In this document: piece by piece, positions 32,785 to 41,773 of the stretch
Numbering within the stretch: position 1 is the stretch's first letter
How the letters are laid out: the number at the start of each line of letters is the position of its first letter
Source of the DNA: an uncultured Bacteroides sp.
Lineage (GTDB): Bacteria; Bacteroidota; Bacteroidia; Bacteroidales; Bacteroidaceae
Assembly (NCBI GenBank): GCA_947038155.1
Contig: CAMQVH010000005.1
Span: 1-64,000, forward strand
Reading direction: 5' to 3'
Length of the DNA stretch: 64,000 bases
Position numbers and translations under genes: made by a program
The notes under the pieces: model-generated
What the model was told of the DNA's origin: nothing
Databases searched by the model: none
The model's input: only the letters and a program-made list of their open reading frames with translations

Positions 32785-34281
32785 ATGGCTGGACTAAAAT
32801 CATTAGCTAAAGATACTGCAATTTATGGGTTAAGCAGTATTGTCGGACGATTCCTTAACTATATGCTGGTACCCCTGTATACAGCTGTATTACCGGCTTC
32901 TTCCGGAGGTTACGGAGTCGTATCGAACGTATACGCGTTTACAGCCCTGATGCTCGTACTGCTTACGTTCGGTATGGAAACGGGATTCTTCCGTTTCGCC
33001 AATAAATCGGGGGAAGACCCGATGAAAGTGTATGCCAACTCCCTATTGTCAGTAGGAGGCGTATCTTTGATTTTCGCTCTCCTTTGCCTATTGTTCCTGC
33101 AACCTATTTCCAATTTGCTGGATTATGGCGATCATCCGGAGTATATAGCGATGATGGCTATTGTGGTAGCTTTGGACTCTTTTCAATGCATCCCTTTTGC
33201 CTATTTGCGATACAAGAAACGTCCTGTCAAGTTTGCAGCTATCAAGCTGCTCTCTATCGGTGGCGGCATCGGTTTGAATCTGTTTTTCCTGTTGGGGTGT
33301 CCGTGGCTGAATGTACATTGTCCGGCAACCATCGCTTGGTTTTATGACCCCGACTATCTGGTGGGATATATCTTCGTTAGCAACCTGATCATCTCGGTTG
33401 TACAGATGTTCTTCTTTATCCCGGAGCTGAGAGGATTTGCTTATAAGCTGGACCGGGTATTGCTGAAGCGAATGGTAGTATACTCTTTTCCGGTATTAAT
33501 CTTAGGTTTGGTAGGTATTCTGAATCAGACTGTAGACAAGATGATCTATCCGTTTCTCTTTGAAGACCGGCAGGAAGGATTAGCACAACTGAGTATCTAT
33601 GCGGCAACCTGCAAAATAGCGATGGTAATGGCGATGTTTACACAGGCTTTCCGTTACGCTTACGAACCGTTTGTCTTTGGCAAAGACTGCGAAGGAGATA
33701 ACCGGAAAATGTATGCGGCTGCGATGAAATATTTCCTGATCTTTTCATTGCTGGCTTTCCTTGCAGTCATGTTCTATCTCGACTTGCTGCGTTACCTCGT
33801 AGCAGATGATTACTGGGAAGGTCTTGGAGTAGTAGCTATCGTGATGCTTGCAGAAATCTGTAAAGGGATTTATTTCAACCTCTCCTTTTGGTATAAACTG
33901 ACGGATAAAACCTATTGGGGGGCTTACTTCTCAGTGATCGGTTGTGTCATTATTCTCGTATTGAACATCTGGTTTGTGCCGGTTTATGGCTATCTTGCTT
34001 CGGCATGGGCTTCTGTAGCCGGCTATGCCGTAATCTTGCTGTTATCCTATTGGATAGGACAGAAAGAATACCCGATTCGTTATGATTTGAAAAGCCTCGG
34101 ACTTTATGTCCTGCTGGCAGTGGTACTCTACGTTATCGGAGAACAAGTAACTATCTCCAATCTGGTGCTCCGCCTCGCTTTCCGTACCGTACTTTTATTG
34201 CTATTTATAGCTTATATTATCAAGAAGGATTTACCATTGAGTCAGATTCCTGTTATTAATCGCTTTATAAAGAAGAAATAA
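32785..34281 (+). CDS. Oligosaccharide flippase family membrane protein
   Basis: Polysaccharide-export (Wzx/MATE-like) protein of 498 residues with about 12-14 transmembrane segments. The N-terminus (SLAKDTAIYGLSSIVGRFLNYMLVPLYT) is the family's typical first helix. It would move lipid-linked sugars across the inner membrane; the substrate cannot be read from sequence. It is followed after 2 bp by the DUF389 gene. No glycosyltransferases are nearby, so a housekeeping role is possible. Confidence 0.87.
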   Translation: MAGLKSLAKDTAIYGLSSIVGRFLNYMLVPLYTAVLPASSGGYGVVSNVYAFTALMLVLLTFGMETGFFRFANKSGEDPMKVYANSLLSVGGVSLIFALLCLLFLQPISNLLDYGDHPEYIAMMAIVVALDSFQCIPFAYLRYKKRPVKFAAIKLLSIGGGIGLNLFFLLGCPWLNVHCPATIAWFYDPDYLVGYIFVSNLIISVVQMFFFIPELRGFAYKLDRVLLKRMVVYSFPVLILGLVGILNQTVDKMIYPFLFEDRQEGLAQLSIYAATCKIAMVMAMFTQAFRYAYEPFVFGKDCEGDNRKMYAAAMKYFLIFSLLAFLAVMFYLDLLRYLVADDYWEGLGVVAIVMLAEICKGIYFNLSFWYKLTDKTYWGAYFSVIGCVIILVLNIWFVPVYGYLASAWASVAGYAVILLLSYWIGQKEYPIRYDLKSLGLYVLLAVVLYVIGEQVTISNLVLRLAFRTVLLLLFIAYIIKKDLPLSQIPVINRFIKKK

Positions 34282-34283
34282 TT

Positions 34284-35639
34284 ATGAAGACAGATGAACG
34301 TAATAAGTTTGCTATCAAGTCCTTTCTGAGAGAATATCTGGACTTGAAAAAAGACAAGGATAACGAACTCGCCACTGTGGATTCTATCCGTAAAGGTGTA
34401 GAGTTTAAAGGTGCCAATTTATGGATCCTGATTTTTGCCATCTTTATGGCATCACTCGGATTGAATGTGGACTCTACCGCAGTCATTATCGGTGCCATGT
34501 TGATTTCTCCGCTGATGGGACCTATTATGGGAGTAGGACTCTCTGTCGGACTGAACGATTTCGAATTAATGAAGCGCTCTTTAAAGAGCTTTCTCATAAC
34601 GACCGCTTTCAGTGTGACAACGGCAACTATCTTCTTCCTTCTTGCCCCTATTGCCGGTTCGCAGTCGGAGCTGCTGGCACGTACATCGCCCACTATTTAT
34701 GATGTATTCATCGCGCTTTTTGGTGGTTTGGCAGGTGTGGTGGCTCTCTCTACCAAGGAAAAAGGAAATGTGATTCCGGGCGTTGCCATTGCTACTGCAT
34801 TGATGCCGCCGCTTTGTACGGCAGGTTACGGACTTGCCTCCGGTAATCTTATTTACTTCCTGGGTGCTTTTTATCTTTACTTCATCAATTCTGTTTTTAT
34901 CAGTCTTGCCACTTTCCTCGGAGTTCGTGTGATGCATTTCAAACGAAAAGAGTTTGTAGATAAAACCCGTGAGAAGACCGTACGTAAATACATCGTTCTC
35001 ATTGTGGTGCTTACCATGTGCCCTGCGGTTTATCTGACATTTGGAATTATAAAAAGCACCTTCTATGAGGCGGCAGCCAATCGTTTTATTAGCGATCAGC
35101 TGAGCTTTGAAAATACACAGGTGCTTGATAAAAAGATCAGCTATGAACATAAAGAAGTGCGGGTTGTTTTGATTGGTACTGAAGTGCCCGATGCTTCGAT
35201 TTCTATTGCCCGTAGCAAGATGAAAGAATATAAGTTGGAAGATACGAAGCTGGTTGTATTGCAGGGGATGAATAACGAAGCGGTAGATGTGACTTCTATC
35301 CGTGCCATGGTCATGGAAGACTTCTACAAAAACAGTGAGCAGCGACTTCAGCAACAGGCAGTGAAGATTTCCCAACTGGAGACGACGCTGGAACAATACA
35401 GGACGTATGACGCAATGAGTCGTACATTAGTGCCCGAACTGAAAGTGCTTTATCCTTCCATCACTACGCTCTCCATCGCTCATTCGCTCGAAGTGCGGGT
35501 TGACTCGATGAAGACCGATACGGTAACATTGGCTGTTTTGAAATTCGACAGACATCCGTCTGCTGCCGAGAAACAGAAAATCAGCGAATGGCTGAAAGCC
35601 CGTGTAGGAGCGAAGAAGTTGAGGCTGATTACCGAATAA
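34284..35639 (+). CDS. DUF389-family (TIGR00341) membrane protein
   Basis: A 451-residue protein. Residues about 45-230 carry several transmembrane helices with conserved VDSTAVIIGAMLISPLMGPIMG and GVAIATALMPPLCTAGYGLA, both marks of DUF389. The C-terminal 200 residues are soluble and partly coiled coil (EQRLQQQAVKISQLETTLEQY). Function is unknown. It starts 2 bp after the flippase stop and is probably co-translated with it. Confidence 0.88.
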   Translation: MKTDERNKFAIKSFLREYLDLKKDKDNELATVDSIRKGVEFKGANLWILIFAIFMASLGLNVDSTAVIIGAMLISPLMGPIMGVGLSVGLNDFELMKRSLKSFLITTAFSVTTATIFFLLAPIAGSQSELLARTSPTIYDVFIALFGGLAGVVALSTKEKGNVIPGVAIATALMPPLCTAGYGLASGNLIYFLGAFYLYFINSVFISLATFLGVRVMHFKRKEFVDKTREKTVRKYIVLIVVLTMCPAVYLTFGIIKSTFYEAAANRFISDQLSFENTQVLDKKISYEHKEVRVVLIGTEVPDASISIARSKMKEYKLEDTKLVVLQGMNNEAVDVTSIRAMVMEDFYKNSEQRLQQQAVKISQLETTLEQYRTYDAMSRTLVPELKVLYPSITTLSIAHSLEVRVDSMKTDTVTLAVLKFDRHPSAAEKQKISEWLKARVGAKKLRLITE

Positions 35640-35669
35640 TGATACTTGAATAAATTTAAAAATAATAGC

Positions 35670-37811
35670 ATGAAACTCAGACTAACCGTAATGATTCTCT
35701 TCTCCCTTTGCCTGTCGCAGGCATTTGCTGACGAGGGAATGTGGCTATTGGGGAACCTTCGCAAGAACAAACAGGCAGACCGGGTGATGAAGGAGCTCGG
35801 TTTGCAAATGCCTGTGAATAAACTGTATAATCCGAAGAAACCTTCTCTTTCAGATGCTGTTGTCAGCTTTGGAGGTTTCTGTTCGGGAGTGGTGGTTTCC
35901 GAAGACGGTCTGGTGTTTACCAATCATCATTGTGGTTTCAGCAGTATCCAGCAACACTCTTCCGTGGAACATGATTATCTGAAAGATGGCTTTTTTGCAC
36001 GTAGCCTTGACGAAGAGTTGCCGAATCCGGAGTTGTACGTCCGTTTTCTGCTTCGTACGGAAGACGTTACCAAACGGGTATTGTCTGCCGCCCGTCATGC
36101 TAAAACGGAAACAGAACGCCGTGTAGCTGTCGATTCGATCATGAATGTAATTAGTCTGGAAGTTTCCGAAAAAGATTCTACGCTGACCGGTATTGTCGAT
36201 GCCTATTATGCAGGCAATGAATTCTGGCTTTCCGTTTATCGTGATTATAACGATGTTCGTTTGGTCTTTGCGCCTCCTTCTTCTGTCGGGAAGTTCGGAT
36301 GGGATACGGACAATTGGATGTGGCCGCGGCATACGGGCGATTTCAGTGTATTCCGTATCTATGCCAATACGAAGAATGGCCCGGCTGATTATTCTCCTGA
36401 CAACGTCCCTTATCATCCTGAATATGTAGCGCCCATCTCTTTGGATGGATACAAGGAAGGTTCTTTCTGTATGACGCTTGGTTATCCGGGAAGTACGGAA
36501 CGGTATCTTTCTTCGTATGGTATCGAAGAGATGATGAATGGAATCAACCAGGCAATGATTGATGTGCGGGGAGTAAAACAAGCAGTTTGGAAACGGGAGA
36601 TGGACCGTCGTCCGGATATTCGTATCAAGTATGCTTCAAAATACGATGAAAGCTCCAATTATTGGAAGAATAGCATCGGAACAAACAAAGCCATCAAGCA
36701 TCTGAAGGTATTGGAAAAGAAACGGGCGGCTGAAGCAGCCCTTCGCGACTGGATTCAGTCTCATCCGGAAGAAAGAGAGAAGCTGATTCGTTTATTTTCT
36801 TCTCTGGAGTTGAGTTATAGTAATCGCCGGGAAACAGATCGGGCATTGGCTTATTTCGGCGAATCGTTTATCAATGGTCCCGAGCTGGTACAGCTTGCTT
36901 TTGAAATTCTTAATTTCGACTTTGAAGCCGAGGAGAAGCTGGTGATTACCCGCATGAAGAAGTTATTGGCGAAATATGATAATCTCGATCTTTCCATTGA
37001 TAAGGAGGTTTTTGCTGCCATGCTCAAAGAGTATCAGTTGAAAGTGGATAAGAAGTATCTGCCTGCTATATATGAAAAGATAGATACACTTTATAACGGA
37101 AATATTCAGGCTTATGTGGATTCTTTGTATGCCACTTCCAGCATAACATCTCCTAAGGGTCTGAAACGTTTCCTGGAACGGGATACTACGTATAATCTGA
37201 TAGAGGATCCGGCTGTTTCCTTGAGTCTGGATCTGATCGTGAAGTATTATGAGATGAATCAGAGTATTTCCGAGGTTTCCGAGCAGATAGAGCAGGGGGA
37301 ACGTTTGTTCAACGCTGCCATGCGCCGTATGTATGCCGATCGGAATTTCTATCCGGATGCCAATTCCACCATGCGGCTCAGTTTCGGAACGGTTGGGGGA
37401 TATACTCCTTTTGACGGAGCCACTTACGATTATTATACCACCGTGAAAGGCATCTTTGAGAAGGTGAAGGAACATGCGGGGGATATTGACTTTGCTGTCC
37501 AGCCGGAGTTGTTGAGTCTGCTTTCTTCCGGTGATTTCGGCAGATATGCCAATGCACAGGGAGAGATGAATGTTTGCTTTATTTCTAATAATGATATTAC
37601 AGGCGGTAATTCCGGCAGTGCGATGTTCAATGCCAAAGGAGAATTGCTTGGGCTGGCTTTCGATGGCAACTGGGAAGCAATGAGCAGTGACATCGTATTT
37701 GAACCTGACTTGCAGCGTTGCATCGGAGTAGATGTGCGGTATATGCTCTTTATTATGGAGAAATATGGTAAGGCGGGCAATCTTGTTCAGGAGTTGAAGA
37801 TAGCTCGATGA
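35670..37811 (+). CDS. Dipeptidyl peptidase 7 (S46 family)
   Basis: Exported S46 serine dipeptidyl peptidase releasing N-terminal dipeptides from oligopeptides. I chose the ATG at 35670 (MKLRLTVMILF, 713 residues) over an upstream in-frame TTG. The signal peptide ends at SQAFA (20). Catalytic His is in TNHHCG (86-87), Asp in YRDYND, and nucleophile Ser648 in GGNSGS. Eighteen residues after the Ser is Gly666; Gly marks DPP7, while Arg here marks the acid-specific DPP11. Preference for hydrophobic P1 is therefore expected. Confidence 0.92.
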   Translation: MKLRLTVMILFSLCLSQAFADEGMWLLGNLRKNKQADRVMKELGLQMPVNKLYNPKKPSLSDAVVSFGGFCSGVVVSEDGLVFTNHHCGFSSIQQHSSVEHDYLKDGFFARSLDEELPNPELYVRFLLRTEDVTKRVLSAARHAKTETERRVAVDSIMNVISLEVSEKDSTLTGIVDAYYAGNEFWLSVYRDYNDVRLVFAPPSSVGKFGWDTDNWMWPRHTGDFSVFRIYANTKNGPADYSPDNVPYHPEYVAPISLDGYKEGSFCMTLGYPGSTERYLSSYGIEEMMNGINQAMIDVRGVKQAVWKREMDRRPDIRIKYASKYDESSNYWKNSIGTNKAIKHLKVLEKKRAAEAALRDWIQSHPEEREKLIRLFSSLELSYSNRRETDRALAYFGESFINGPELVQLAFEILNFDFEAEEKLVITRMKKLLAKYDNLDLSIDKEVFAAMLKEYQLKVDKKYLPAIYEKIDTLYNGNIQAYVDSLYATSSITSPKGLKRFLERDTTYNLIEDPAVSLSLDLIVKYYEMNQSISEVSEQIEQGERLFNAAMRRMYADRNFYPDANSTMRLSFGTVGGYTPFDGATYDYYTTVKGIFEKVKEHAGDIDFAVQPELLSLLSSGDFGRYANAQGEMNVCFISNNDITGGNSGSAMFNAKGELLGLAFDGNWEAMSSDIVFEPDLQRCIGVDVRYMLFIMEKYGKAGNLVQELKIAR

Positions 37812-37870
37812 AGCTAATAGAGCTGGAAGCGGGAGAACATATACTGAAATTGATATTAAAGCATTCATAA

Positions 37871-37910
37871 TAAATCCCGGACGGATGTTTTTACACCTGT
37901 TCGGGATTTA
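37871..37910. terminator. Convergent terminator between DPP7 and GH125 genes
   Basis: TAAATCCCG (37871-37879) and CGGGATTTA (37902-37910) form a stem around a 22-nt loop, between two convergent genes. T-tracts are weak on both sides. Confidence 0.55.
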
Positions 37911-37932
37911 CCTTCTGTAATGTAGAGCCTAT

Positions 37933-39417
37933 TTATTGAATGCTATTCAGTAAATCAATTTTTCCTTCGTTTACTAGCTTGAGTATCAGTTCGCCGAACA
38001 ATGTATTTTGCCATGCAAACCACGCACGTGTAAACTTCTCAGGATTATCTTTATGGAAAGATTCGTGCATGAATCCTGTGCCTGCATCTGTATTTATTAG
38101 CATTTGGATGCATTCTTTGATTTCTTGGTCATCTTGGCTTGTAAAGGCTTTCATCATAATACTCATGGGCCATATCATATCATAACCAATATGCGGCCCC
38201 CCGATACCTTCTCCGGCTTTTCCTTTAAAGAAGTAAGGATTGTCTTTACTCCATACAAAGCGGCGGGTATTTTGATAGATCGGGTCGTTCACATCTACAT
38301 CGCCCAAATATGGCATTGCCAGCAGGCTTGGTACATTGGCATCATCCATAAGGAAATGATTTCCGAATCCATCGACTTCGAAAGCGTAGATTGTGCCGTA
38401 TTTGGGATGATTATAGGTTGCATATTGTTTCAGAGCCGTTTCCACTTCCTGTGCCAGTTCGCTGCATTGTGTTGCCAATTCGGTCTTTTGATTGACAGTC
38501 TCTAATATTTCAGCAGCTTTTCGGAGTGAAGTAACTGCAAAGAAGTTGGAAGGAACCAGAAATTGAAGTGTGGTAGCATCATCGGAAGGACGGAAAGCCG
38601 AAACGATTAATCCTACGGGATTTACCGGAGCGCCCAACCCGTCGTTGTTCAGCGTATCAAGCGCACGTTCCGTTTTTCTCTGGAATTTATAAGGACCTAC
38701 TCCCTCTTTTCTCTGTTGCTCTTTGAATGTTCTCAGGATATTGATGACGGCTTGAATCCATTCGTTATCGAAAATACTGGCGTCTCCCGTCTCTTTCCAA
38801 TACTGATAAGCCAGGCGGAGGGGATAGCAGAGAGAGTCAATCTCCCATTTACGTTCGTGCAGTTCCGGCTTCATGTCCGTCAGGTCTGTCATCCAGTCGC
38901 CCCCTTTAGCTCCATCGTTGAAAGCATTTGCGTAAGGGTCGATATTGATACATTTGAATTGGCGGCGGATAACGCCCTCGAGCATTTTCTTTAATTCCGG
39001 GTCTTTATGAGCTAGCTGGATATATGGCCACACTTGAGCTCCCGAATCACGAAGCCACATGGCATGGATGTCTCCGGTATAGACAAAAGTATCCGGTTTG
39101 CCATCGGTGGTGCGATAGTGTACGGTTGTTTCCAATGTGTTGGGAAAACAGTTCTCGAACATCCAGGCAAGTTTGCTGTTGGTCAGCAGGTTCTTCACTC
39201 TCAAGATTTCAGCTTCTACTGCCTGTGAAGTGAATAAACGGTCTTTTTTAGCCGGACGCTGGCTTTTATACTTTCCGGTAATTTCTGCTTGCTTGGCAAT
39301 CATGGTATTGTCCTTAGGACAAATGAAAGTGGAAGCGTTCATATTGCTTCCGATAAATAGAACTGTCGCAAGGGTGCAAAGTCGTGCGTTTCTTTTTATC
39401 ATATTTCTTTTTATCAT
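37933..39417 (-). CDS. GH125 exo-alpha-1,6-mannosidase
   Basis: A 494-residue exported glycosidase of the GH125 (DUF1237) family, which removes alpha-1,6-linked mannose from non-reducing ends. The signal region ends near NMNAS. Family blocks are VYTGDIHAMWLRDSGAQVWPY, YANAFNDGAKGGDW, KWEIDSLCYPLRLAYQYW and GGPHIGYDMIWPMSI, covering the usual (alpha/alpha)6 barrel. It is the last gene of the mannan PUL operon, 21 bp after the first GH76 gene, and would finish the oligosaccharides made by the GH76 enzymes. Confidence 0.92.
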   Translation of the reverse strand: MIKRNMIKRNARLCTLATVLFIGSNMNASTFICPKDNTMIAKQAEITGKYKSQRPAKKDRLFTSQAVEAEILRVKNLLTNSKLAWMFENCFPNTLETTVHYRTTDGKPDTFVYTGDIHAMWLRDSGAQVWPYIQLAHKDPELKKMLEGVIRRQFKCINIDPYANAFNDGAKGGDWMTDLTDMKPELHERKWEIDSLCYPLRLAYQYWKETGDASIFDNEWIQAVINILRTFKEQQRKEGVGPYKFQRKTERALDTLNNDGLGAPVNPVGLIVSAFRPSDDATTLQFLVPSNFFAVTSLRKAAEILETVNQKTELATQCSELAQEVETALKQYATYNHPKYGTIYAFEVDGFGNHFLMDDANVPSLLAMPYLGDVDVNDPIYQNTRRFVWSKDNPYFFKGKAGEGIGGPHIGYDMIWPMSIMMKAFTSQDDQEIKECIQMLINTDAGTGFMHESFHKDNPEKFTRAWFAWQNTLFGELILKLVNEGKIDLLNSIQ

Positions 39418-39438
39418 TTATTAATGTTCTACAGTAGT

Positions 39439-40617
39439 TTACTCAAGGGCAGAAAGCCGACTGTACATCTCTATCATGGCAGCTTGTGTCAGCAGCCATT
39501 TTTTATTGTCTTTTTTATTGCCGCTGAGGTCTGTATGGAACAGTCCTTTTTCATCACGTGCGTTCTTCCAGGCATAATCGAGACTTTTGTTAAAGGCATC
39601 GAGATATGTTTTATTCTTGTCAAGATGATAAAGTTCGATGAATCCTCTGAGCATTACGGCAGTAAACCAGATATCTCCTTTCTTTATCATTTTGAATGGT
39701 TCTCCGGATACGGGTGTAAAATCAGAAAAGAAGTAGTTGTAACACTCTTTGGCAATGCTTTGAGCTTCTTTCAGATAAACCGGATTGTTCGTCAGTTGGT
39801 AAAGGAGGGCAGCTGACTGCATCATTTGTCCGCTGTTGTAAGCGAATTTGGCTTTTCCGATTTTTCCATCCAAACGAATATTGTCGAAATATAGATAATC
39901 TGTACTATCTTGCAAATGTTCTTTAGTCCATTCGTACAACGCTTTACCTTTTTTGAAATAACTGCTGTCGTTTGTTGCTTTGAATAGTTTTAGCGCAAAA
40001 ACAGAACCAGGAGCATTTGAACAAGTGTTCTTCGATTCCTTTTTCTGCTCGCACCAATAGATTCCGCCTCCGAGCACACTATCTGTTCCGCTTTCTATAA
40101 AATCCCATATAAGTGTGGCCTTGTCCAAATATTTTTTGTTTTGGGTGAGTTGGTAAGTGTCTGTAAAATCAATGCCTAACCATACATTGTCGTCATAAAA
40201 ACGGTCTGACACAGGAGCGGTACGCACATACGACGAATAAGCATTGGGAGTGCGTGCAGTGTCAAAATACTCATCAAGTCCCGGTAATACCCGTTCGTCC
40301 AGTAGTTTTTGAAATTCTTTGTTTTGAGTGGCTTCGAACAGTGCATTTACTGCGGAGAATGTTCCGGAGTAAGGCCAGAGATACGAATAGGCGTTTGGCA
40401 CGTTAGCTTGTTCTTCTGATGCCAGATAAGTGACTTTGTGCTTCTCGTCAAAAGGAAAATTTTCGCGAAGCAGACAAGTGTTGGGTACTGAATAGTGAAC
40501 ATAGAGGGAGTCCAGCGTTTGCTGGGCTCTCTCTAAATTGATGTTTGGATTACTATTCCCCTTTGGTGCGCATCCGGTGAGGAAAGCAGCACACAGTACG
40601 GTTTCAATAATTCGCAT
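39439..40617 (-). CDS. GH76 endo-alpha-1,6-mannanase lipoprotein
   Basis: A 392-residue lipoprotein (lipobox LTGC, Cys16) of the GH76 family, which cuts the alpha-1,6-mannan backbone of yeast-type mannan. The catalytic Asp pair is visible in RFYDDNVWLGIDF; later blocks include CSNAPGSVFALKLF and FAYNSGQMMQSAALLY. It may act at the cell surface or in the periplasm. It lies between the second GH76 gene and GH125, with gaps of 8 and 21 bp. Confidence 0.9.
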   Translation of the reverse strand: MRIIETVLCAAFLTGCAPKGNSNPNINLERAQQTLDSLYVHYSVPNTCLLRENFPFDEKHKVTYLASEEQANVPNAYSYLWPYSGTFSAVNALFEATQNKEFQKLLDERVLPGLDEYFDTARTPNAYSSYVRTAPVSDRFYDDNVWLGIDFTDTYQLTQNKKYLDKATLIWDFIESGTDSVLGGGIYWCEQKKESKNTCSNAPGSVFALKLFKATNDSSYFKKGKALYEWTKEHLQDSTDYLYFDNIRLDGKIGKAKFAYNSGQMMQSAALLYQLTNNPVYLKEAQSIAKECYNYFFSDFTPVSGEPFKMIKKGDIWFTAVMLRGFIELYHLDKNKTYLDAFNKSLDYAWKNARDEKGLFHTDLSGNKKDNKKWLLTQAAMIEMYSRLSALE

Positions 40618-40625
40618 GTTTCTTG

Positions 40626-41765
40626 TTATTTTTTATATTTTTCGTAATAAGCTTTTGCTTCTATCAGGGTGCAGCCGCTTGTCTGTATGGTCAGTTGAGT
40701 GCTGCCTTCGGCTCCTTTTGCCCAACTACTTCCGTAGAGAAGGTCGGACTTGTTGACGCCTTTTCTCCATAATATATCCGCATTGTTATTGAAGAAGGTG
40801 ATAAACTTCTTCTGATAAATGGGTTCCAAATTATCATCTAAAATGAGTTTCACAAAATAACGGATGAATATTCCTTTGAACAGTCCGCCATCACCGTTTC
40901 CTTCGTCTCGGAGAAGATTGTTTCCTGCGTCAATCATGCTGCCGTCACTAATTCCGAAATAAGCGGCTTTGCGGGCGTCTTTCAAATATGATGCTTCTCC
41001 TGTAATCTTAAACAGTTCGTGGGCTGTTCCGAGAAATGTCCCTTGGTTATAACTTAATGTCAGAGTATTTAAGTTATCCGTTCTTCCGTCTATATTGTCG
41101 TAGACAGCTCCTGTGGCAGGATTGAACAGATATTCTCTTTCCCATTGGTAAATCTTGATAGCCCATTCTTTGTATTCCTCCACTTTTTCTATTTGATATA
41201 AACGACAGGCGATGAGGCCGGCAGGACCGTTGGAACAGGCATTCTTGCTCCATACATCGCCGTGGTTCCATGCGATACCACCGTTGCAGTATTCTTCATT
41301 CCAACCTTCCTTAATCCAATTCCAAAGTTGCTTGGCTGTATCCAGATATTTAGCTTCATCGGTGACTTCATACAAACGTATCATGGTCAGGGCAATCCAT
41401 TCCATGTCATCGTAGAAGTTATTCCAATAACTTCCGCCGTTTTTGGAATTGATGCCAGCATACCACTTGTCAAAGCAGTCTTTATATTTAGCATCATGAG
41501 TACGAATATAGGCATCAATCAATACGTCCATAGCATGCGCTTGCGGCCAGTAATGAAAAGCTTCGTCATAACCGTCGCTTTCATAGTTGAAGTAATTGCC
41601 CGTTTCATTCCAGAAACGGTTAATTATGGTGACCGAGCTACTGTCTGCTGCTGCTTCCCAGTTGATTGTATAAAGCCCCTTGTCGTACATATACTCGTCT
41701 TCGATGTTGCCGCAACTTTGGAACATCAGCGCTAGGAACGGGACACATAATAATAGTTTTTTCAT
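40626..41765 (-). CDS. GH76 endo-alpha-1,6-mannanase lipoprotein (second copy)
   Basis: A 379-residue lipoprotein (lipobox QSC, Cys18) of the GH76 family, distinct from its neighbour. The catalytic Asp pair is in NNFYDDMEWIALTM; further blocks are NGGIAWNHGDVWSKNACSNGP and LSYNQGTFLGTAHELF. In characterised Bacteroides mannan loci, paired GH76 enzymes divide surface and periplasmic cutting; which one does which cannot be told here. It starts 8 bp after the SusE-like gene. Confidence 0.9.
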   Translation of the reverse strand: MKKLLLCVPFLALMFQSCGNIEDEYMYDKGLYTINWEAAADSSSVTIINRFWNETGNYFNYESDGYDEAFHYWPQAHAMDVLIDAYIRTHDAKYKDCFDKWYAGINSKNGGSYWNNFYDDMEWIALTMIRLYEVTDEAKYLDTAKQLWNWIKEGWNEEYCNGGIAWNHGDVWSKNACSNGPAGLIACRLYQIEKVEEYKEWAIKIYQWEREYLFNPATGAVYDNIDGRTDNLNTLTLSYNQGTFLGTAHELFKITGEASYLKDARKAAYFGISDGSMIDAGNNLLRDEGNGDGGLFKGIFIRYFVKLILDDNLEPIYQKKFITFFNNNADILWRKGVNKSDLLYGSSWAKGAEGSTQLTIQTSGCTLIEAKAYYEKYKK

Positions 41766-41773
41766 ACATCTTC

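Noticed and set aside
35670-37811. DPP11 (acid-specific) assignment
   Set aside because: The residue 18 after the nucleophile Ser is Gly, not the Arg that marks DPP11.
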